64,000 bases of DNA from an uncultured Flavobacteriales bacterium (GTDB lineage: Bacteria > Bacteroidota > Bacteroidia > Flavobacteriales > Crocinitomicaceae). Under the pieces are notes generated by a model. It had not been told where the DNA came from and made no database searches. It saw nothing but the letters and a program-made list of their open reading frames with translations. Position 1 is the stretch's first letter; every line of letters starts with the position of its first letter. Shown one piece after another: positions 45,129 to 54,511 of the stretch. Where the stretch lies: contig CAMLIF010000001.1 in assembly GCA_946479985.1 (NCBI GenBank), forward strand, positions 1 through 64,000. The letters run 5' to 3'. A program made the translations under genes and the position numbers.

Positions 45129-46478
45129 ATGCGTTTTGAATTAACCAAAGAATTTCTGGAGGAAATTCGTCATGCTATTGACGAAAATGATGTTCTGTGG
45201 ATCAAAGAGCACGTTGTTGATCTTCACTTTGCTGATATTGCGGAGATCATGGATGAATTATCAAGTGAACAGGCAAAATTCATCTATTTCATTCTCGACG
45301 AAGAGCACCAGGCCGATGTATTAATGGGGCTGGAGGAAGAAGTGCGGGACCGATTTTTGGCTTCACTTTCTTCCAAAGCACTTGCCGAACAATTAGAGAA
45401 TCTGGATTCCGATGATGCCGCGGATATCCTGATGGAACTTCCGAATGAACGTATTCAGGAGGTTATTTCACAGATGGAAGACGACGATGCCGCTGAGGAC
45501 ATTGTGGATCTCCTGAACTACGACGAAGATACTGCCGGAGGTTTAATGCAGAAAGAGTTTATTCAGACAAAACTGGATTGGCCTGTAAACAGAGCACTGG
45601 TAGAATTGCGCCGTCAGGCAGAAGACGTTGAACAAGTTTACACCATTTATGTTGTTGACGACCTGATGAAACTAGTCGGTGTTCTTTCCTTGAAACGGCT
45701 ACTTTTTGCAAGTCCGAAAACACCAATTCGCGATTTGTATCAGGCTAAAAACCTCATCTACGTTAAAACCAGCGATACTTCAGAAATGGTTGTAAAAGTA
45801 ATGCAGAAATACGACCTGGTTTCCGTTCCGGTTGTTGATTTACAGAACAAACTGGTTGGCCGCATTACGATAGATGACGTAGTAGATATCATCAAGGAAG
45901 AAGCCGAAAAAGATTTCCAGCTCGCTTCCGGTATCTCTGAAAAAGTAGAATCAAACTCCAGTGTCTGGCGCGTTTCCAGGGCACGTCTCCCCTGGTTGAT
46001 TATAGGAATGGTGGGCGGTTTATTCAGTGCACTGGTTATTTCCAAATTCGAAGGAAACATTCAAACTATTCCTGCTCTTGCCTTTTTTATTCCGCTGATT
46101 ACCGCGATGGGTGGAAATGTCGGAGTGCAGTCATCAGCTATCGTTGTACAATCTCTTGCCCGGGGTGATGATCCGTTCGACAGTATTCTAAGTAAAGTTG
46201 GGAAAGAAGCATTAGTGGGAATCGTTAACGGCATGCTTTGTTCTGTTTTGATCTTTGCAGTAGCGTCTTTTTCCGGTCATTTGGAACTCGCCACAGTTGT
46301 AAGTATTTCTCTTTTCACTGTTATCATTTTCGCAGCTATTTTCGGAACGCTGATTCCCCTGGTATTAAATCGCTACAAAATAGATCCGGCATTGGCTACC
46401 GGTCCTTTCGTTACAACCCTGAATGACGTTTTGGGCCTTTTCATCTACTTTACCATCGGATTGCTCATTCTGCTTTAG
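45129..46478 (+). CDS. mgtE: Magnesium transporter MgtE
   Basis: 449 aa. The N-terminal superhelical MgtE_N domain (about 20-125) is rich in acidic residues (LDSDDAADILMELPNE, EDDDAAEDIVDLLNYD). Two CBS domains follow (about 130-260). Five TM helices include PLITAMGGNVGVQSSAIVVQ and the pore helix region FVTTLNDVLGLFIYF. The cytosolic domains sense Mg2+ and gate the dimeric channel. The length is normal. Confidence 0.95.
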   Translation: MRFELTKEFLEEIRHAIDENDVLWIKEHVVDLHFADIAEIMDELSSEQAKFIYFILDEEHQADVLMGLEEEVRDRFLASLSSKALAEQLENLDSDDAADILMELPNERIQEVISQMEDDDAAEDIVDLLNYDEDTAGGLMQKEFIQTKLDWPVNRALVELRRQAEDVEQVYTIYVVDDLMKLVGVLSLKRLLFASPKTPIRDLYQAKNLIYVKTSDTSEMVVKVMQKYDLVSVPVVDLQNKLVGRITIDDVVDIIKEEAEKDFQLASGISEKVESNSSVWRVSRARLPWLIIGMVGGLFSALVISKFEGNIQTIPALAFFIPLITAMGGNVGVQSSAIVVQSLARGDDPFDSILSKVGKEALVGIVNGMLCSVLIFAVASFSGHLELATVVSISLFTVIIFAAIFGTLIPLVLNRYKIDPALATGPFVTTLNDVLGLFIYFTIGLLILL

Positions 46479-46684
46479 TTTGCTAACCAAATGTGTTTAA
46501 CGTGAGTGTTTTGAGTTCTCTTTGAACTAATTCCATCTGCTTGAACTATTGTTTTTCGTTAGCCAGCTCTAAACCACCAAAAGCCAAAATTTCATAACGT
46601 TTCGCCTATTTATCACTACCGTCTACCGATTAATTATTTCCGGAAACGCCTGTCTACAGTACTTTCGACAAATCAAAGCAAGTT

Positions 46685-46722
46685 AGTTCGTTTGGTTCTG
46701 TGTTTGCAGAACTAAAAGAACT
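46685..46722. promoter_or_regulatory. 38-bp symmetric dyad, probable operator of the GbsR/MarR regulator
   Basis: AGTTC-N5-GTTCTG-N6-CAGAAC-N5-GAACT is symmetric about one centre (46703.5), and its central spacer contains the -33 TTTG of the promoter. A simpler AGTTC-N5-GAACT lies at 46514-46528. Binding here would block the polymerase, fitting a repressor encoded by the first gene of the operon. Confidence 0.6.
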
Positions 46723-46733
46723 TTGTACTTTTG
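46703..46733 (+). promoter_or_regulatory. Promoter of the efflux operon
   Basis: TTTG (46703-46706), a 19-bp spacer and TACTTTTG (46726-46733) match the Bacteroidota consensus at both elements. The predicted start is near 46740, 14 bp before the regulator ATG. Confidence 0.7.
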
Positions 46734-46753
46734 CAGCGTAAAAAAGAATTAAT

Positions 46754-47236
46754 ATGTCAGAAATCATCACGTCATCACAACGCGAACTGGTTGAACAAAT
46801 CGGGGTAATGCATGAGCAGCATGGTTTGCCAAGAGCAGAATCGCGTGTTATTTCACTTTTGCTGGTGAGCGATAGACTGGAGCTTACCTTTGATGAAATA
46901 CGCGATACGCTGCAACTGAGTAAGAGCGCGGTAAGTAACGCCATCAATTCCTTGTTAAACGCCCAGCGAATTACTTACGTGACCAAACCCGGAGACAGAA
47001 AACGCTATTTCACCAACAACATCCGCAATTGGGAAAAAGACCTTTCATCCGGAATGAACAAAATGCTCGATATTATCACCATCATGCGCGAAGTGCTCAA
47101 ACAACGCACCAGCGAAACACCCGAATTCAATGAAGCAATTCACCGCTTTATCGAATTCATAGAATATATGAACCGGGAAATGCCTTTGCTGCTTGAACGC
47201 TGGCAAGCGGCAAATCCCCCAAAACAAACGAATTAA
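46754..47236 (+). CDS. GbsR/MarR family transcriptional regulator
   Basis: 160 aa. A winged helix-turn-helix spans about 30-95: RVISLLLVSDRLELTFDEI, then LQLSKSAVSNAINSLLNAQR (recognition helix), then VTKPGDRKRYFTNNI (wing). The long C-terminal helices for dimerisation contain MLDIITIMREVL. As the first gene of the operon with a dyad over its promoter, it probably represses itself and the pump genes. The inducer is unknown. Confidence 0.9.
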   Translation: MSEIITSSQRELVEQIGVMHEQHGLPRAESRVISLLLVSDRLELTFDEIRDTLQLSKSAVSNAINSLLNAQRITYVTKPGDRKRYFTNNIRNWEKDLSSGMNKMLDIITIMREVLKQRTSETPEFNEAIHRFIEFIEYMNREMPLLLERWQAANPPKQTN

Positions 47237-47247
47237 TTGTAATTGTT

Positions 47248-48597
47248 ATGAGAATTAAAAACACAAGACTTCGCAGCCTGTTGTTTCCAACTTTCTTGTT
47301 CTTCCTGGCACAAAACGCAGCGGCCCAGGGAGGTTCTCCGCTTACCTTACAGCAGTGTATTGAGTATGGACTTACTCACAACCCTTCTATAATGAAAGCC
47401 GGTCTCGAAACAGAAAAGTCGGATTACAAACTAACCGAAGCACGTTCAGCGTATCTTCCTCAGGTAAGCGGAAGTGTTCAGCTTATCGACAACCTGAAAT
47501 TGCAAACGATGGTTTTACCCGGAGAATTTGTCGGGCAACCCGGAACTACGGTTCCTGTTCAGTTCGGAACGCTCTACAACCTGACAGGAGCGATAGATGC
47601 CTCACAAAAGATCTATGATCAAAGTTCCATTGAAGCAGTTAGAATTGCGAAACAAAACGCACAGCTTTCCGAATTAAACACTCAAAAGACAAAAGAACAG
47701 TTAACCTATGATTTGGCAAATGCATACTATTCCGCTCAGATTACTCTAACCCAGCAGAACCTGATCCAGGCAAATCTTTCAAAAGTAGACACGCTGCTGC
47801 AGGTAACTATGGTTCAATTCGAAAATGGTTTCGTTAAGAAGTTAGACGTTAATCGCTTACAGGTAAACAAAACCAATCTTCAAACCGAGCTGGCAAACAG
47901 TAAAAGCAATTATGAACAGCAACTCATGCTTTTAAAATATTATATGGGAATGCCGTTGGAAGAAACTATTTCACTTCCCGAAATTTCTGCTACCGAAAAA
48001 ATAGAGACAAAACTCCTTGGGGTAGACAATATCAGCAGTACAGATGTTCAGATTTTGCAAACACAGCAAGCATTGTACAACATGAATATCCGACAAATTC
48101 AGGCAGGATATATTCCAACACTTTCAGTTGCTTTTCACGGAGCTGCGCAATTTCAGCAAGACGATCTGCGCATTTTCGCAAAAGATGCTAGCTGGTATCC
48201 AACTTCTTACCTGGCTTTCAATTTGAACATTCCAATTTTTGACGGAATGAGCAAAACTTCGCGTATCAGCCAGATGCGTGTGCAGTTGAAACAAAACGAA
48301 CTGGATCAGCAGTACCTCAATCAAAGCATCAATATGCAGGTTGCCAATGCTCAAAATAAGCTGACAGTTAATTTATCAGCCCTGGAAACTCAACAACGAA
48401 ATATCGAGCTTGCGAACGAAGTATATGAAACAACGCGTGTTCAATATTCAAACGGAACCATTGCACTTACAGAAATGGTAAATGCAGAAAATGAATTACG
48501 CGTTTCACAAACAAACTACTTAACGGCACTCGTTCAGGCTCGCTTAGCTGAATTGGAATTAATTAAAGCAACAGGAAATTACAACTCTATTAAATAA
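47248..48597 (+). CDS. TolC family outer-membrane efflux protein
   Basis: 449 aa with signal peptide ending about NAAAQ. Two structurally repeated halves of the OEP family are visible: LTLQQCIEYGLTHNPSIMKA opens the first, and coiled-coil stretches rich in Gln and Asn (LNTQKTKEQLTYDLANAYYS; NTQQ- and NELRVSQTN-type near the end) follow. It forms the trimeric channel for the pump encoded next. It lies 11 bp after the regulator gene. Confidence 0.93.
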   Translation: MRIKNTRLRSLLFPTFLFFLAQNAAAQGGSPLTLQQCIEYGLTHNPSIMKAGLETEKSDYKLTEARSAYLPQVSGSVQLIDNLKLQTMVLPGEFVGQPGTTVPVQFGTLYNLTGAIDASQKIYDQSSIEAVRIAKQNAQLSELNTQKTKEQLTYDLANAYYSAQITLTQQNLIQANLSKVDTLLQVTMVQFENGFVKKLDVNRLQVNKTNLQTELANSKSNYEQQLMLLKYYMGMPLEETISLPEISATEKIETKLLGVDNISSTDVQILQTQQALYNMNIRQIQAGYIPTLSVAFHGAAQFQQDDLRIFAKDASWYPTSYLAFNLNIPIFDGMSKTSRISQMRVQLKQNELDQQYLNQSINMQVANAQNKLTVNLSALETQQRNIELANEVYETTRVQYSNGTIALTEMVNAENELRVSQTNYLTALVQARLAELELIKATGNYNSIK

Positions 48598-48601
48598 AAT
48601 T

Positions 48602-49681
48602 ATGGAAAAGAAAAGAGGCATTTTTAGAAGAATCATATTACCGGTTTTACTGGTATTGGTAGTGATAGTAGTAATTGTTGCAAAACTAGGCAGCAACAAA
48701 GAGAAAATGGAGGCAAATGCTTCTATCTCAAACAAGAAAGCTACCGTTTTCCCGGTAACGATCATCTATCCGAAAAACGATACGATTTCACAGGATTTTG
48801 AAATGAACGGAAGTTTCATTGCAGATCATGATCTAAATTTTGTGTCCGAAATTTCGGGTCGAATTAAATCACTTAAGATTGAAAATGGTGATTATGTAAC
48901 CGCTGGTAAAGTCATTGCAACAATAGACAATGAGCAAACGGCAATTGAATTGAGCCTGGCTCTTGCAAGTCAGGATAAAGCGCAAACAGATTTAAACAAG
49001 TACGAAGCAATGCTTGCCGGAAATGCAGCAAGTAAGCAGCAGGTGGAAGACGCTAAAATGAATCTTCGTTCTGCAAAATCAAAAGTAGACGGGTTACGGC
49101 GTCAAATGCGCTTGTCAACGCTTGTTGCGCCAATTTCAGGTGTAATTGCAGATTTGAAGGTAGATAAAGGAAGTTTCCTCTCACCGGGAACACCAATAGC
49201 CCAGATCGTCGATATCAAATCCTTAAAAATGAGCGTGAATTTGCTGGACAACCAGGTTGTGAAATTAAAAAACGATCAGGTTGTCACTATTATTCCTGAC
49301 TTGTACAACAATACTGAGATTATGGGGAAAGTTTCTTCCATTGCTCCAAAAGCCGACAATTCACGTCGTTATGCAACAGAAATTAAGTTTGTAAATCCAT
49401 CAAAAACTCCGCTTAAATCCGGAATGACAGGAAAAGTACAATTCCGTTTAGGAGGAAGTAAACAAGCAATGACTATTCCACTTAAATGTTTGGTTGGAAG
49501 TATCCAGAATCCAAAAGTTTATGTGATCGTCGGAAACAAGGCCAAACTGGTTTCAATAAAAGTAGGAAGTATTTCTGAAGACAAGCTCGAAATCATTTCC
49601 GGCCTAAGCACTTCAAACCAGGTTGTTGCAACAGGTCAGCTGAACCTTACAAACGGTTCAAAAATTAGCATTATCCATTAA
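48602..49681 (+). CDS. RND efflux periplasmic adaptor subunit
   Basis: 359 aa. An N-terminal membrane helix (IILPVLLVLVVIVVIVAKLG) anchors it. The lipoyl-type halves ISGRIKSLKIENGDYVTAGK and LRRQMRLSTLVAPISGVIAD flank a short alpha-hairpin, and beta-barrel and membrane-proximal domains follow (PLKSGMTGKVQFRL). It bridges the RND pump and the TolC channel. It lies 4 bp after the TolC-like gene. Confidence 0.93.
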   Translation: MEKKRGIFRRIILPVLLVLVVIVVIVAKLGSNKEKMEANASISNKKATVFPVTIIYPKNDTISQDFEMNGSFIADHDLNFVSEISGRIKSLKIENGDYVTAGKVIATIDNEQTAIELSLALASQDKAQTDLNKYEAMLAGNAASKQQVEDAKMNLRSAKSKVDGLRRQMRLSTLVAPISGVIADLKVDKGSFLSPGTPIAQIVDIKSLKMSVNLLDNQVVKLKNDQVVTIIPDLYNNTEIMGKVSSIAPKADNSRRYATEIKFVNPSKTPLKSGMTGKVQFRLGGSKQAMTIPLKCLVGSIQNPKVYVIVGNKAKLVSIKVGSISEDKLEIISGLSTSNQVVATGQLNLTNGSKISIIH

Positions 49682-49701
49682 CGCAGGACAAACGAATTAA
49701 T

Positions 49702-52700
49702 ATGTCAATTACAGAATTAGCAATCAAAAGACCGTCGCTGATCGTAGTGATCTTTACGGTACTCGGATTTCTAGGTTTGCTCAGTTATTCAAAATTGAAT
49801 TACGAGTTAATGCCGAAATTTTCGATTCCTGTAGTAACGGTAATGACAACTTATCCGGGCGCATCGCCTGAAGAAGTTGAAAGTTCAGTTACCAAAAAAG
49901 TGGAAGACGCGCTTTCGAGCGTTGAGAACCTGGATATGGTGAAATCTACCTCCATGGAAAACGTTTCTATGGTTGTTCTTCAACTGAAAAACGATTCGGA
50001 TCCGGACAAGGCGCTTCAGGAAGCACAACGTAAAGTAAATGCAATACTTTCAACCCTTCCGGAAGAAATTCTTTCTCCATCGCTTGGTAAATTCTCCTTC
50101 GACGAGATGCCGATCATGAGTGTTGGTGTTACGGCTAAAATGCCTCCAACAGAATTGTACTCGCTGATCAAAGATGAAATTTCTCCGCAAATGGCGAAGA
50201 TTCAGGGAACGGCACAAGTATCCATGGTTGGTGGAGAAGAACGTGAGATCAATGTGAAAGTGAATCGTGAAGCAGCGGAAAACTTCGGTGTTTCTATTCT
50301 ACAAATTACAAGTGCTGTTCGTGCAGGAAACCTCGAAGTACCAACCGGTAAAATCAAAAGTGATGAAGGCCAGGCAATGGTTCGTTTACAGGGAAAATAT
50401 AAAAACCTGGATGATATCCGTAACCTCGTCGTTGCAACAGATAAAGAGACAAACTCTCCAATCAGATTAAAAGATCTGGCAGTGGTGAGTGATGGTTCGA
50501 AAGAAATCAAAACCTTCAACAGAATCAACGGAACTAATTCCCTTGGTTTACAGATCCAGAAGCAAACAGATGCCAACGCGGTTGAACTGAGCAAGGACAT
50601 GAAGGAAATCATGGCTGAATTGGAAAAAACCTACAAAGCGAAAGGATTGAAATTCAAAATCGCATCCGATTCATCTGACTTCACCTTAGAAGCAGCAGAT
50701 TCAGTTGTTCACGATATCTTACTTGCGATTTTCATCGTAGCATTAGTTATGCTGCTTTTCCTTCACAGTTTACGGAACTCAATCATCGTAATGATCTCCA
50801 TTCCTGCATCGTTGATCTCAGTGTTCATCGCCATGTATTTGCTTGGGTATACACTGAACTTAATGACTTTGCTTGCAATTTCGCTTGTAGTCGGAATTCT
50901 GGTGGATGACTCTATTGTGGTTCTTGAGAACATCTATCGACACCTGGAAATGGGTAAAGAAAAGCGGAAAGCAGCTCTTGAAGGAAGAAATGAAATTGGA
51001 TTTACGGCAATGGCCATTACGCTCGTCGATGTGGTTGTATTCCTTCCGCTTACATTAGTCGGTGGGTTGATCTCCAACTTACTTTCCCAATTCTCGATTG
51101 TAATTGTGATCTCAACGCTGATGTCATTATTCGTTTCATTTACGCTTACTCCGCTTCTTGCAAGCCGCTGGGCGAAACTGGAAAAAGTGAACGATAAAAA
51201 ACTGGGCGGCAAGATCATTACACTGTTTGAGTCGTTCCTAAAAAGAGTTACACACGGCTACGGTCTTTTCCTGCAAAAAGCATTGCGCAGAAAACGCTGG
51301 GTTATCATCTCAGCTTTGGCAATCTTATTTGCATCTTTCTCACTCGTTGGCGCGGGATACATCGGTGGTGAATTTGTGAGTCAGGGAGATAGAGGTGAGT
51401 TCGTAATTGCCCTTGAATTACCTCAGGAAGCAACACTTCAGCAAACAAACCAAGCGGTTCAGGAAGTTGAAAAATACTTATTCGCCAACCCCGAAGTAGT
51501 AAACGTATTTACCAGTGTTGGAACCGGAAGCGGTGGAATGGGTTCAAGCTCACAAGCCAACTACAAGGCACAGCTTACTGTAAAACTAATCCCAAAAGAA
51601 CAGCGAAAACTTTCTGCAGCCATCATTTCACAAGTGATGAAACAGGATCTGGAACGTATGCTTCCTGACACGAAAGTGAACTCGGCCCCGGTAGGAATTA
51701 TGGGTGGCGCAGATGATGCACCGGTTCAGGTAGTAGTTTCAGGAAGTTCGGTTGATTCGAACCTGGTTGCTGCGAATAAAATCATGGATATTCTAAACGG
51801 AATTAATGGTACGGCTGAAGTAAAACTTTCTGTTGAAACCGGAAACCCCGAGGTTACTATCTCTATCGATCGAGACAAAATGTCGGAGCTTGGTTTATCT
51901 ATGGATGTTGTCGGGCAATCGCTTCAGATGTCGTTTAACGGTGATGACAACACTAAATACAGCGATAACGGAAAAGACTTCGACGTATTGGTAAATTACG
52001 ATGATTACAACCGTAAAAGTACCGAAGATGTCCGCGATGTTTACTTCATAAACAACAAAGGAGAAAGTGTTCTTTTAAGTCAGTTTGCAACTATTGGAAA
52101 ATCGACAGGCCCTAGTAAACTGGAACGAACCAATCGTGTTCCTTCCGTAATGGTTACTTGTCAGGTTTTGGGAACCTCCTCAGGCCAGGTAACTTCGGCC
52201 CTTACGGCAAAATTGGAGAAAGAACCGATTCCGTCGAATACAGCCTATGCATTCGACGGTGATGCGAAAAATATGGGTGAAGCATTTGCCAATCTTGGAT
52301 TTGCGATCCTGGCTTCTATCTTATTCGTTTACCTCATCATGGTAGCGTTGTACGATTCATTCGCGTATCCATTGGTAGTATTGTTCTCCATTCCACTGGC
52401 AGTAGTAGGCGCCTTGATGGCATTAGCACTATCGATGGAACCGTTGTCGATATTCTCCATGCTCGGAATGATTATGTTAATCGGTTTGGTCGCGAAGAAC
52501 GCTATCCTGATTGTCGACTTTACGAACCAGTTGAAGGCAGAGGGTTATAATACCGTTGAAGCATTACTGATCTCAGGTCAGGCACGTTTACGTCCGATCT
52601 TAATGACAACGTTAGCGATGATCTTCGGAATGATGCCGATTGCTTTAGCAACCGGTCCAGGTGCAGAATGGAAAGCAGGGTTAGCATGGGTTCTTATCGG

Positions 52701-52860
52701 CGGATTAACATCCTCTATGTTACTAACACTGATTGTTGTTCCTTCTGTTTACCTGATCTTCGATATTTTCAAAAGACAGATTAGCAACAAAAACGCGAAA
52801 GCACTCTTAAAAGAGATTGATATTGATAAACTGGCAGAGATTAGTCATCATGCTCACTAA
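49702..52860 (+). CDS. RND family efflux permease
   Basis: 1052 aa, full length for the AcrB/MexB (HAE1) family. It begins ITELAIKRPSLIVVIFTVLG. Periplasmic porter segments include TYPGASPEEVESSVTKKVED. TM4 has LLAISLVVGILVDDSIVVLE with the two proton-relay Asp residues, and TM10 has IMLIGLVAKNAILIVDF, the Lys partner region. It exports hydrophobic or amphiphilic compounds using proton flow. The substrate cannot be read from sequence. A terminator follows after 26 bp. Confidence 0.95.
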   Translation: MSITELAIKRPSLIVVIFTVLGFLGLLSYSKLNYELMPKFSIPVVTVMTTYPGASPEEVESSVTKKVEDALSSVENLDMVKSTSMENVSMVVLQLKNDSDPDKALQEAQRKVNAILSTLPEEILSPSLGKFSFDEMPIMSVGVTAKMPPTELYSLIKDEISPQMAKIQGTAQVSMVGGEEREINVKVNREAAENFGVSILQITSAVRAGNLEVPTGKIKSDEGQAMVRLQGKYKNLDDIRNLVVATDKETNSPIRLKDLAVVSDGSKEIKTFNRINGTNSLGLQIQKQTDANAVELSKDMKEIMAELEKTYKAKGLKFKIASDSSDFTLEAADSVVHDILLAIFIVALVMLLFLHSLRNSIIVMISIPASLISVFIAMYLLGYTLNLMTLLAISLVVGILVDDSIVVLENIYRHLEMGKEKRKAALEGRNEIGFTAMAITLVDVVVFLPLTLVGGLISNLLSQFSIVIVISTLMSLFVSFTLTPLLASRWAKLEKVNDKKLGGKIITLFESFLKRVTHGYGLFLQKALRRKRWVIISALAILFASFSLVGAGYIGGEFVSQGDRGEFVIALELPQEATLQQTNQAVQEVEKYLFANPEVVNVFTSVGTGSGGMGSSSQANYKAQLTVKLIPKEQRKLSAAIISQVMKQDLERMLPDTKVNSAPVGIMGGADDAPVQVVVSGSSVDSNLVAANKIMDILNGINGTAEVKLSVETGNPEVTISIDRDKMSELGLSMDVVGQSLQMSFNGDDNTKYSDNGKDFDVLVNYDDYNRKSTEDVRDVYFINNKGESVLLSQFATIGKSTGPSKLERTNRVPSVMVTCQVLGTSSGQVTSALTAKLEKEPIPSNTAYAFDGDAKNMGEAFANLGFAILASILFVYLIMVALYDSFAYPLVVLFSIPLAVVGALMALALSMEPLSIFSMLGMIMLIGLVAKNAILIVDFTNQLKAEGYNTVEALLISGQARLRPILMTTLAMIFGMMPIALATGPGAEWKAGLAWVLIGGLTSSMLLTLIVVPSVYLIFDIFKRQISNKNAKALLKEIDIDKLAEISHHAH

Positions 52861-52886
52861 CCAATAACAGGGCCTCTGTTTTTGGG

Positions 52887-52928
52887 AAGCGCCACTCAGC
52901 CTGCAGCAATCAGGTTTGGGTGGCGCTT
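52887..52928 (+). terminator. Terminator of the efflux operon
   Basis: AAGCGCCAC pairs with GTGGCGCTT and the stem continues toward a loop of about 7 nt with G-U pairs. TTTTTG follows. Confidence 0.85.
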
Positions 52929-53070
52929 TTTGTTTAATAAGGGCTGAAAAAACACTTTATTTAAACCATTGATTGTCATTAAATTAAAAATTAATTTCAA
53001 TTTTTTTCCATTCGGGAAAATCCGAAAATAAAAAGCTGTCGTAACTGGGTTGTAACTAAAAACAAACATT

Positions 53071-53625
53071 ATGAAAAAGACATTTTTAACATTCGGATTA
53101 CTTATCGCGGCAGTATCATTCTCATTTGCACAAGATAAAACAGTTATGGTAGGTGGAGAATCTATGTACCCGGCAAAAAACATTATCGAAAATGCAGTTA
53201 ATTCAAAAGACCATACAACGTTGGTTGCAGCAGTTCAAGCTGCAGGTTTGGTAGAAACTTTGCAAGGCAAGGGTCCTTTTACGGTTTTTGCTCCTGTAAA
53301 CGATGCATTCGAAAATCTTCCTGCGGGAACAGTAGAAACGTTATTAAAACCAGAGAACAAAGCTACTTTGACAAAAGTATTAACCTACCATGTTGTAGCC
53401 GGTAAAATGGATTTCAATACCATAGCAGCAGCAATCAAAAAAGGTGGTGGTAAAGCTGAAATGGCTACCGTTTCAGGAGGAAAATTGTGGGCTAAGATGA
53501 ATGGTGAACACAACATTACAATTACAGATGAAGCAGGAAACACAGCGAATATCACAACTTACGATGTTTATCAATCAAACGGTGTTATTCACGTGATTGA
53601 CAAGGTGGTTATGCCAAAGATGTAA
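53071..53625 (+). CDS. Fasciclin domain-containing secreted protein
   Basis: 184 aa with signal peptide MKKTFLTFGLLIAAVSFSFA. A single FAS1 domain covers about 45-183: NIIENAVNSKDHTTLVAAVQ, then GPFTVFAPVNDAFENLPAGT (H1 motif), LTYHVVAGKMDF, and GVIHVIDKVVMP (H2 motif). FAS1 proteins mediate adhesion or stay in the periplasm or at the surface; the ligand is unknown. It has its own terminator 90 bp downstream. Confidence 0.93.
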   Translation: MKKTFLTFGLLIAAVSFSFAQDKTVMVGGESMYPAKNIIENAVNSKDHTTLVAAVQAAGLVETLQGKGPFTVFAPVNDAFENLPAGTVETLLKPENKATLTKVLTYHVVAGKMDFNTIAAAIKKGGGKAEMATVSGGKLWAKMNGEHNITITDEAGNTANITTYDVYQSNGVIHVIDKVVMPKM

Positions 53626-53715
53626 TAACGGAACTTCGAGCCGACGAAAAATTCTCATATATTACCAAGTTTACACAAAATCGTAAGCAATTACGAACAA
53701 GGCTCGAACCTTATT

Positions 53716-53749
53716 AAAAAACCCGATTCTTCAATTGAATCGGGTTTTT
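53716..53749 (+). terminator. Intrinsic terminator of the fasciclin gene
   Basis: AAAAACCCGATTC pairs perfectly with GAATCGGGTTTTT across a 7-nt loop. Confidence 0.9.
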
Positions 53750-53831
53750 ATTTAAATAATTTTCGACACAAAAGTTTTTACATGTATATTGATTTTCCAA
53801 TCTTTATACCAACTGCATCTTCATCAATCTG

Positions 53832-53856
53832 ACGTAATTTAGCGAAATTACTTTTT
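53832..53856. repeat. 25-nt palindromic repeat, copy 2
   Basis: GTAATTT-AGCG-AAATTAC followed by CTTTTT matches 7523-7547 except for one base in the loop. It lies about 110 bp before the ECF sigma start. Confidence 0.5.
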
Positions 53857-53967
53857 GTCAGTTACGAGACTCTATCTCTGAATTGAAAAACAATATATTT
53901 CTGCCATTCATTAAACTTTTTTCCTTTCTTCGCATTAATTAATGCACACTTATCCTGCATTTATTCA

Positions 53968-54483
53968 ATGACCGACAATTTTGAACAGATCTACAACCAG
54001 CATGTAAAACGGGTATATAACCTGGCTTTGCAGTACGTTCAAAACACCGAAGATGCCCAGGAAATTGCGCAAGATGTCTTTATCACGGTCCATCAGCAAC
54101 ACGAGAATTTCAGATCTGAGGCCAATCTCAGCACGTGGATACATCGCATTGCTGTTAACAAAAGTCTCGATTTCATCAAGGCGAAAAAACGCAAAAAACG
54201 CTTCGGATTATTTTCCGTGTTTACTCCGACTAACGAACCTGTTCATTTTGATCACCCGGGAGTTCTTCTGGAATATCAGGAAGAAACAAAATTGCTTTTC
54301 GAGCACATTAATAATCTGCCTGAAAATCAAAAAACGGTTCTAATGCTGCAAAAAATCGAAGGCAAGACAATGCTCGAAACTTCTGAAATAATGGGAATTA
54401 GCCACAAAGCAGTAGAGTCTCTTCTTCAGCGCGCAAAAACTAATCTTCTAAAAAAAATAAACCAGGCGAAGGATGATAGATAA
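53968..54483 (+). CDS. ECF-type RNA polymerase sigma factor
   Basis: 171 aa. Region 2 at about 10-75 has YNLALQYVQNTEDAQEIAQD, then FITVHQQHENFRSEANLSTW with the -10-binding helix. A basic linker (KAKKRKKRF) follows. Region 4 at about 110-165 has LPENQKTVLMLQKIEGKTML, then EIMGISHKAVESLLQRAKTN, the -35-recognition helix-turn-helix. It would direct polymerase to extracytoplasmic-stress promoters. It is the first gene of a coupled run with a small membrane protein and a CpxP/CnrX-like protein, so those are the likely anti-sigma and sensor. Confidence 0.93.
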   Translation: MTDNFEQIYNQHVKRVYNLALQYVQNTEDAQEIAQDVFITVHQQHENFRSEANLSTWIHRIAVNKSLDFIKAKKRKKRFGLFSVFTPTNEPVHFDHPGVLLEYQEETKLLFEHINNLPENQKTVLMLQKIEGKTMLETSEIMGISHKAVESLLQRAKTNLLKKINQAKDDR

Positions 54484-54495
54484 AACGTCGTCTAA
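54467..54495 (+). promoter_or_regulatory. Bipartite ECF-promoter-like motif, copy 1
   Basis: CGAAGGAT-N9-AACGTCGTCTAA is identical at all 20 specified bases to the motif at 58259-58287. Read as GAAGG-N16-CGTCTAA it has the spacing and CGTC-type -10 of ECF promoters. It overlaps the end of the sigma gene and ends 16 bp before the ATG at 54512. Confidence 0.5.
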
Positions 54496-54511
54496 CCAAA
54501 CGAACAAGATT

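Larger units (their letters stand above)
53626..53967. other. Intergenic region before the ECF sigma gene
   Basis: This 342-bp gap holds the fasciclin gene terminator (53716-53749) and copy 2 of the 25-nt palindromic repeat (53832-53856). No exact TAnnTTTG box was found; TATATTTC lies about 70 bp before the sigma gene. No small ORF of note. Confidence 0.5.
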
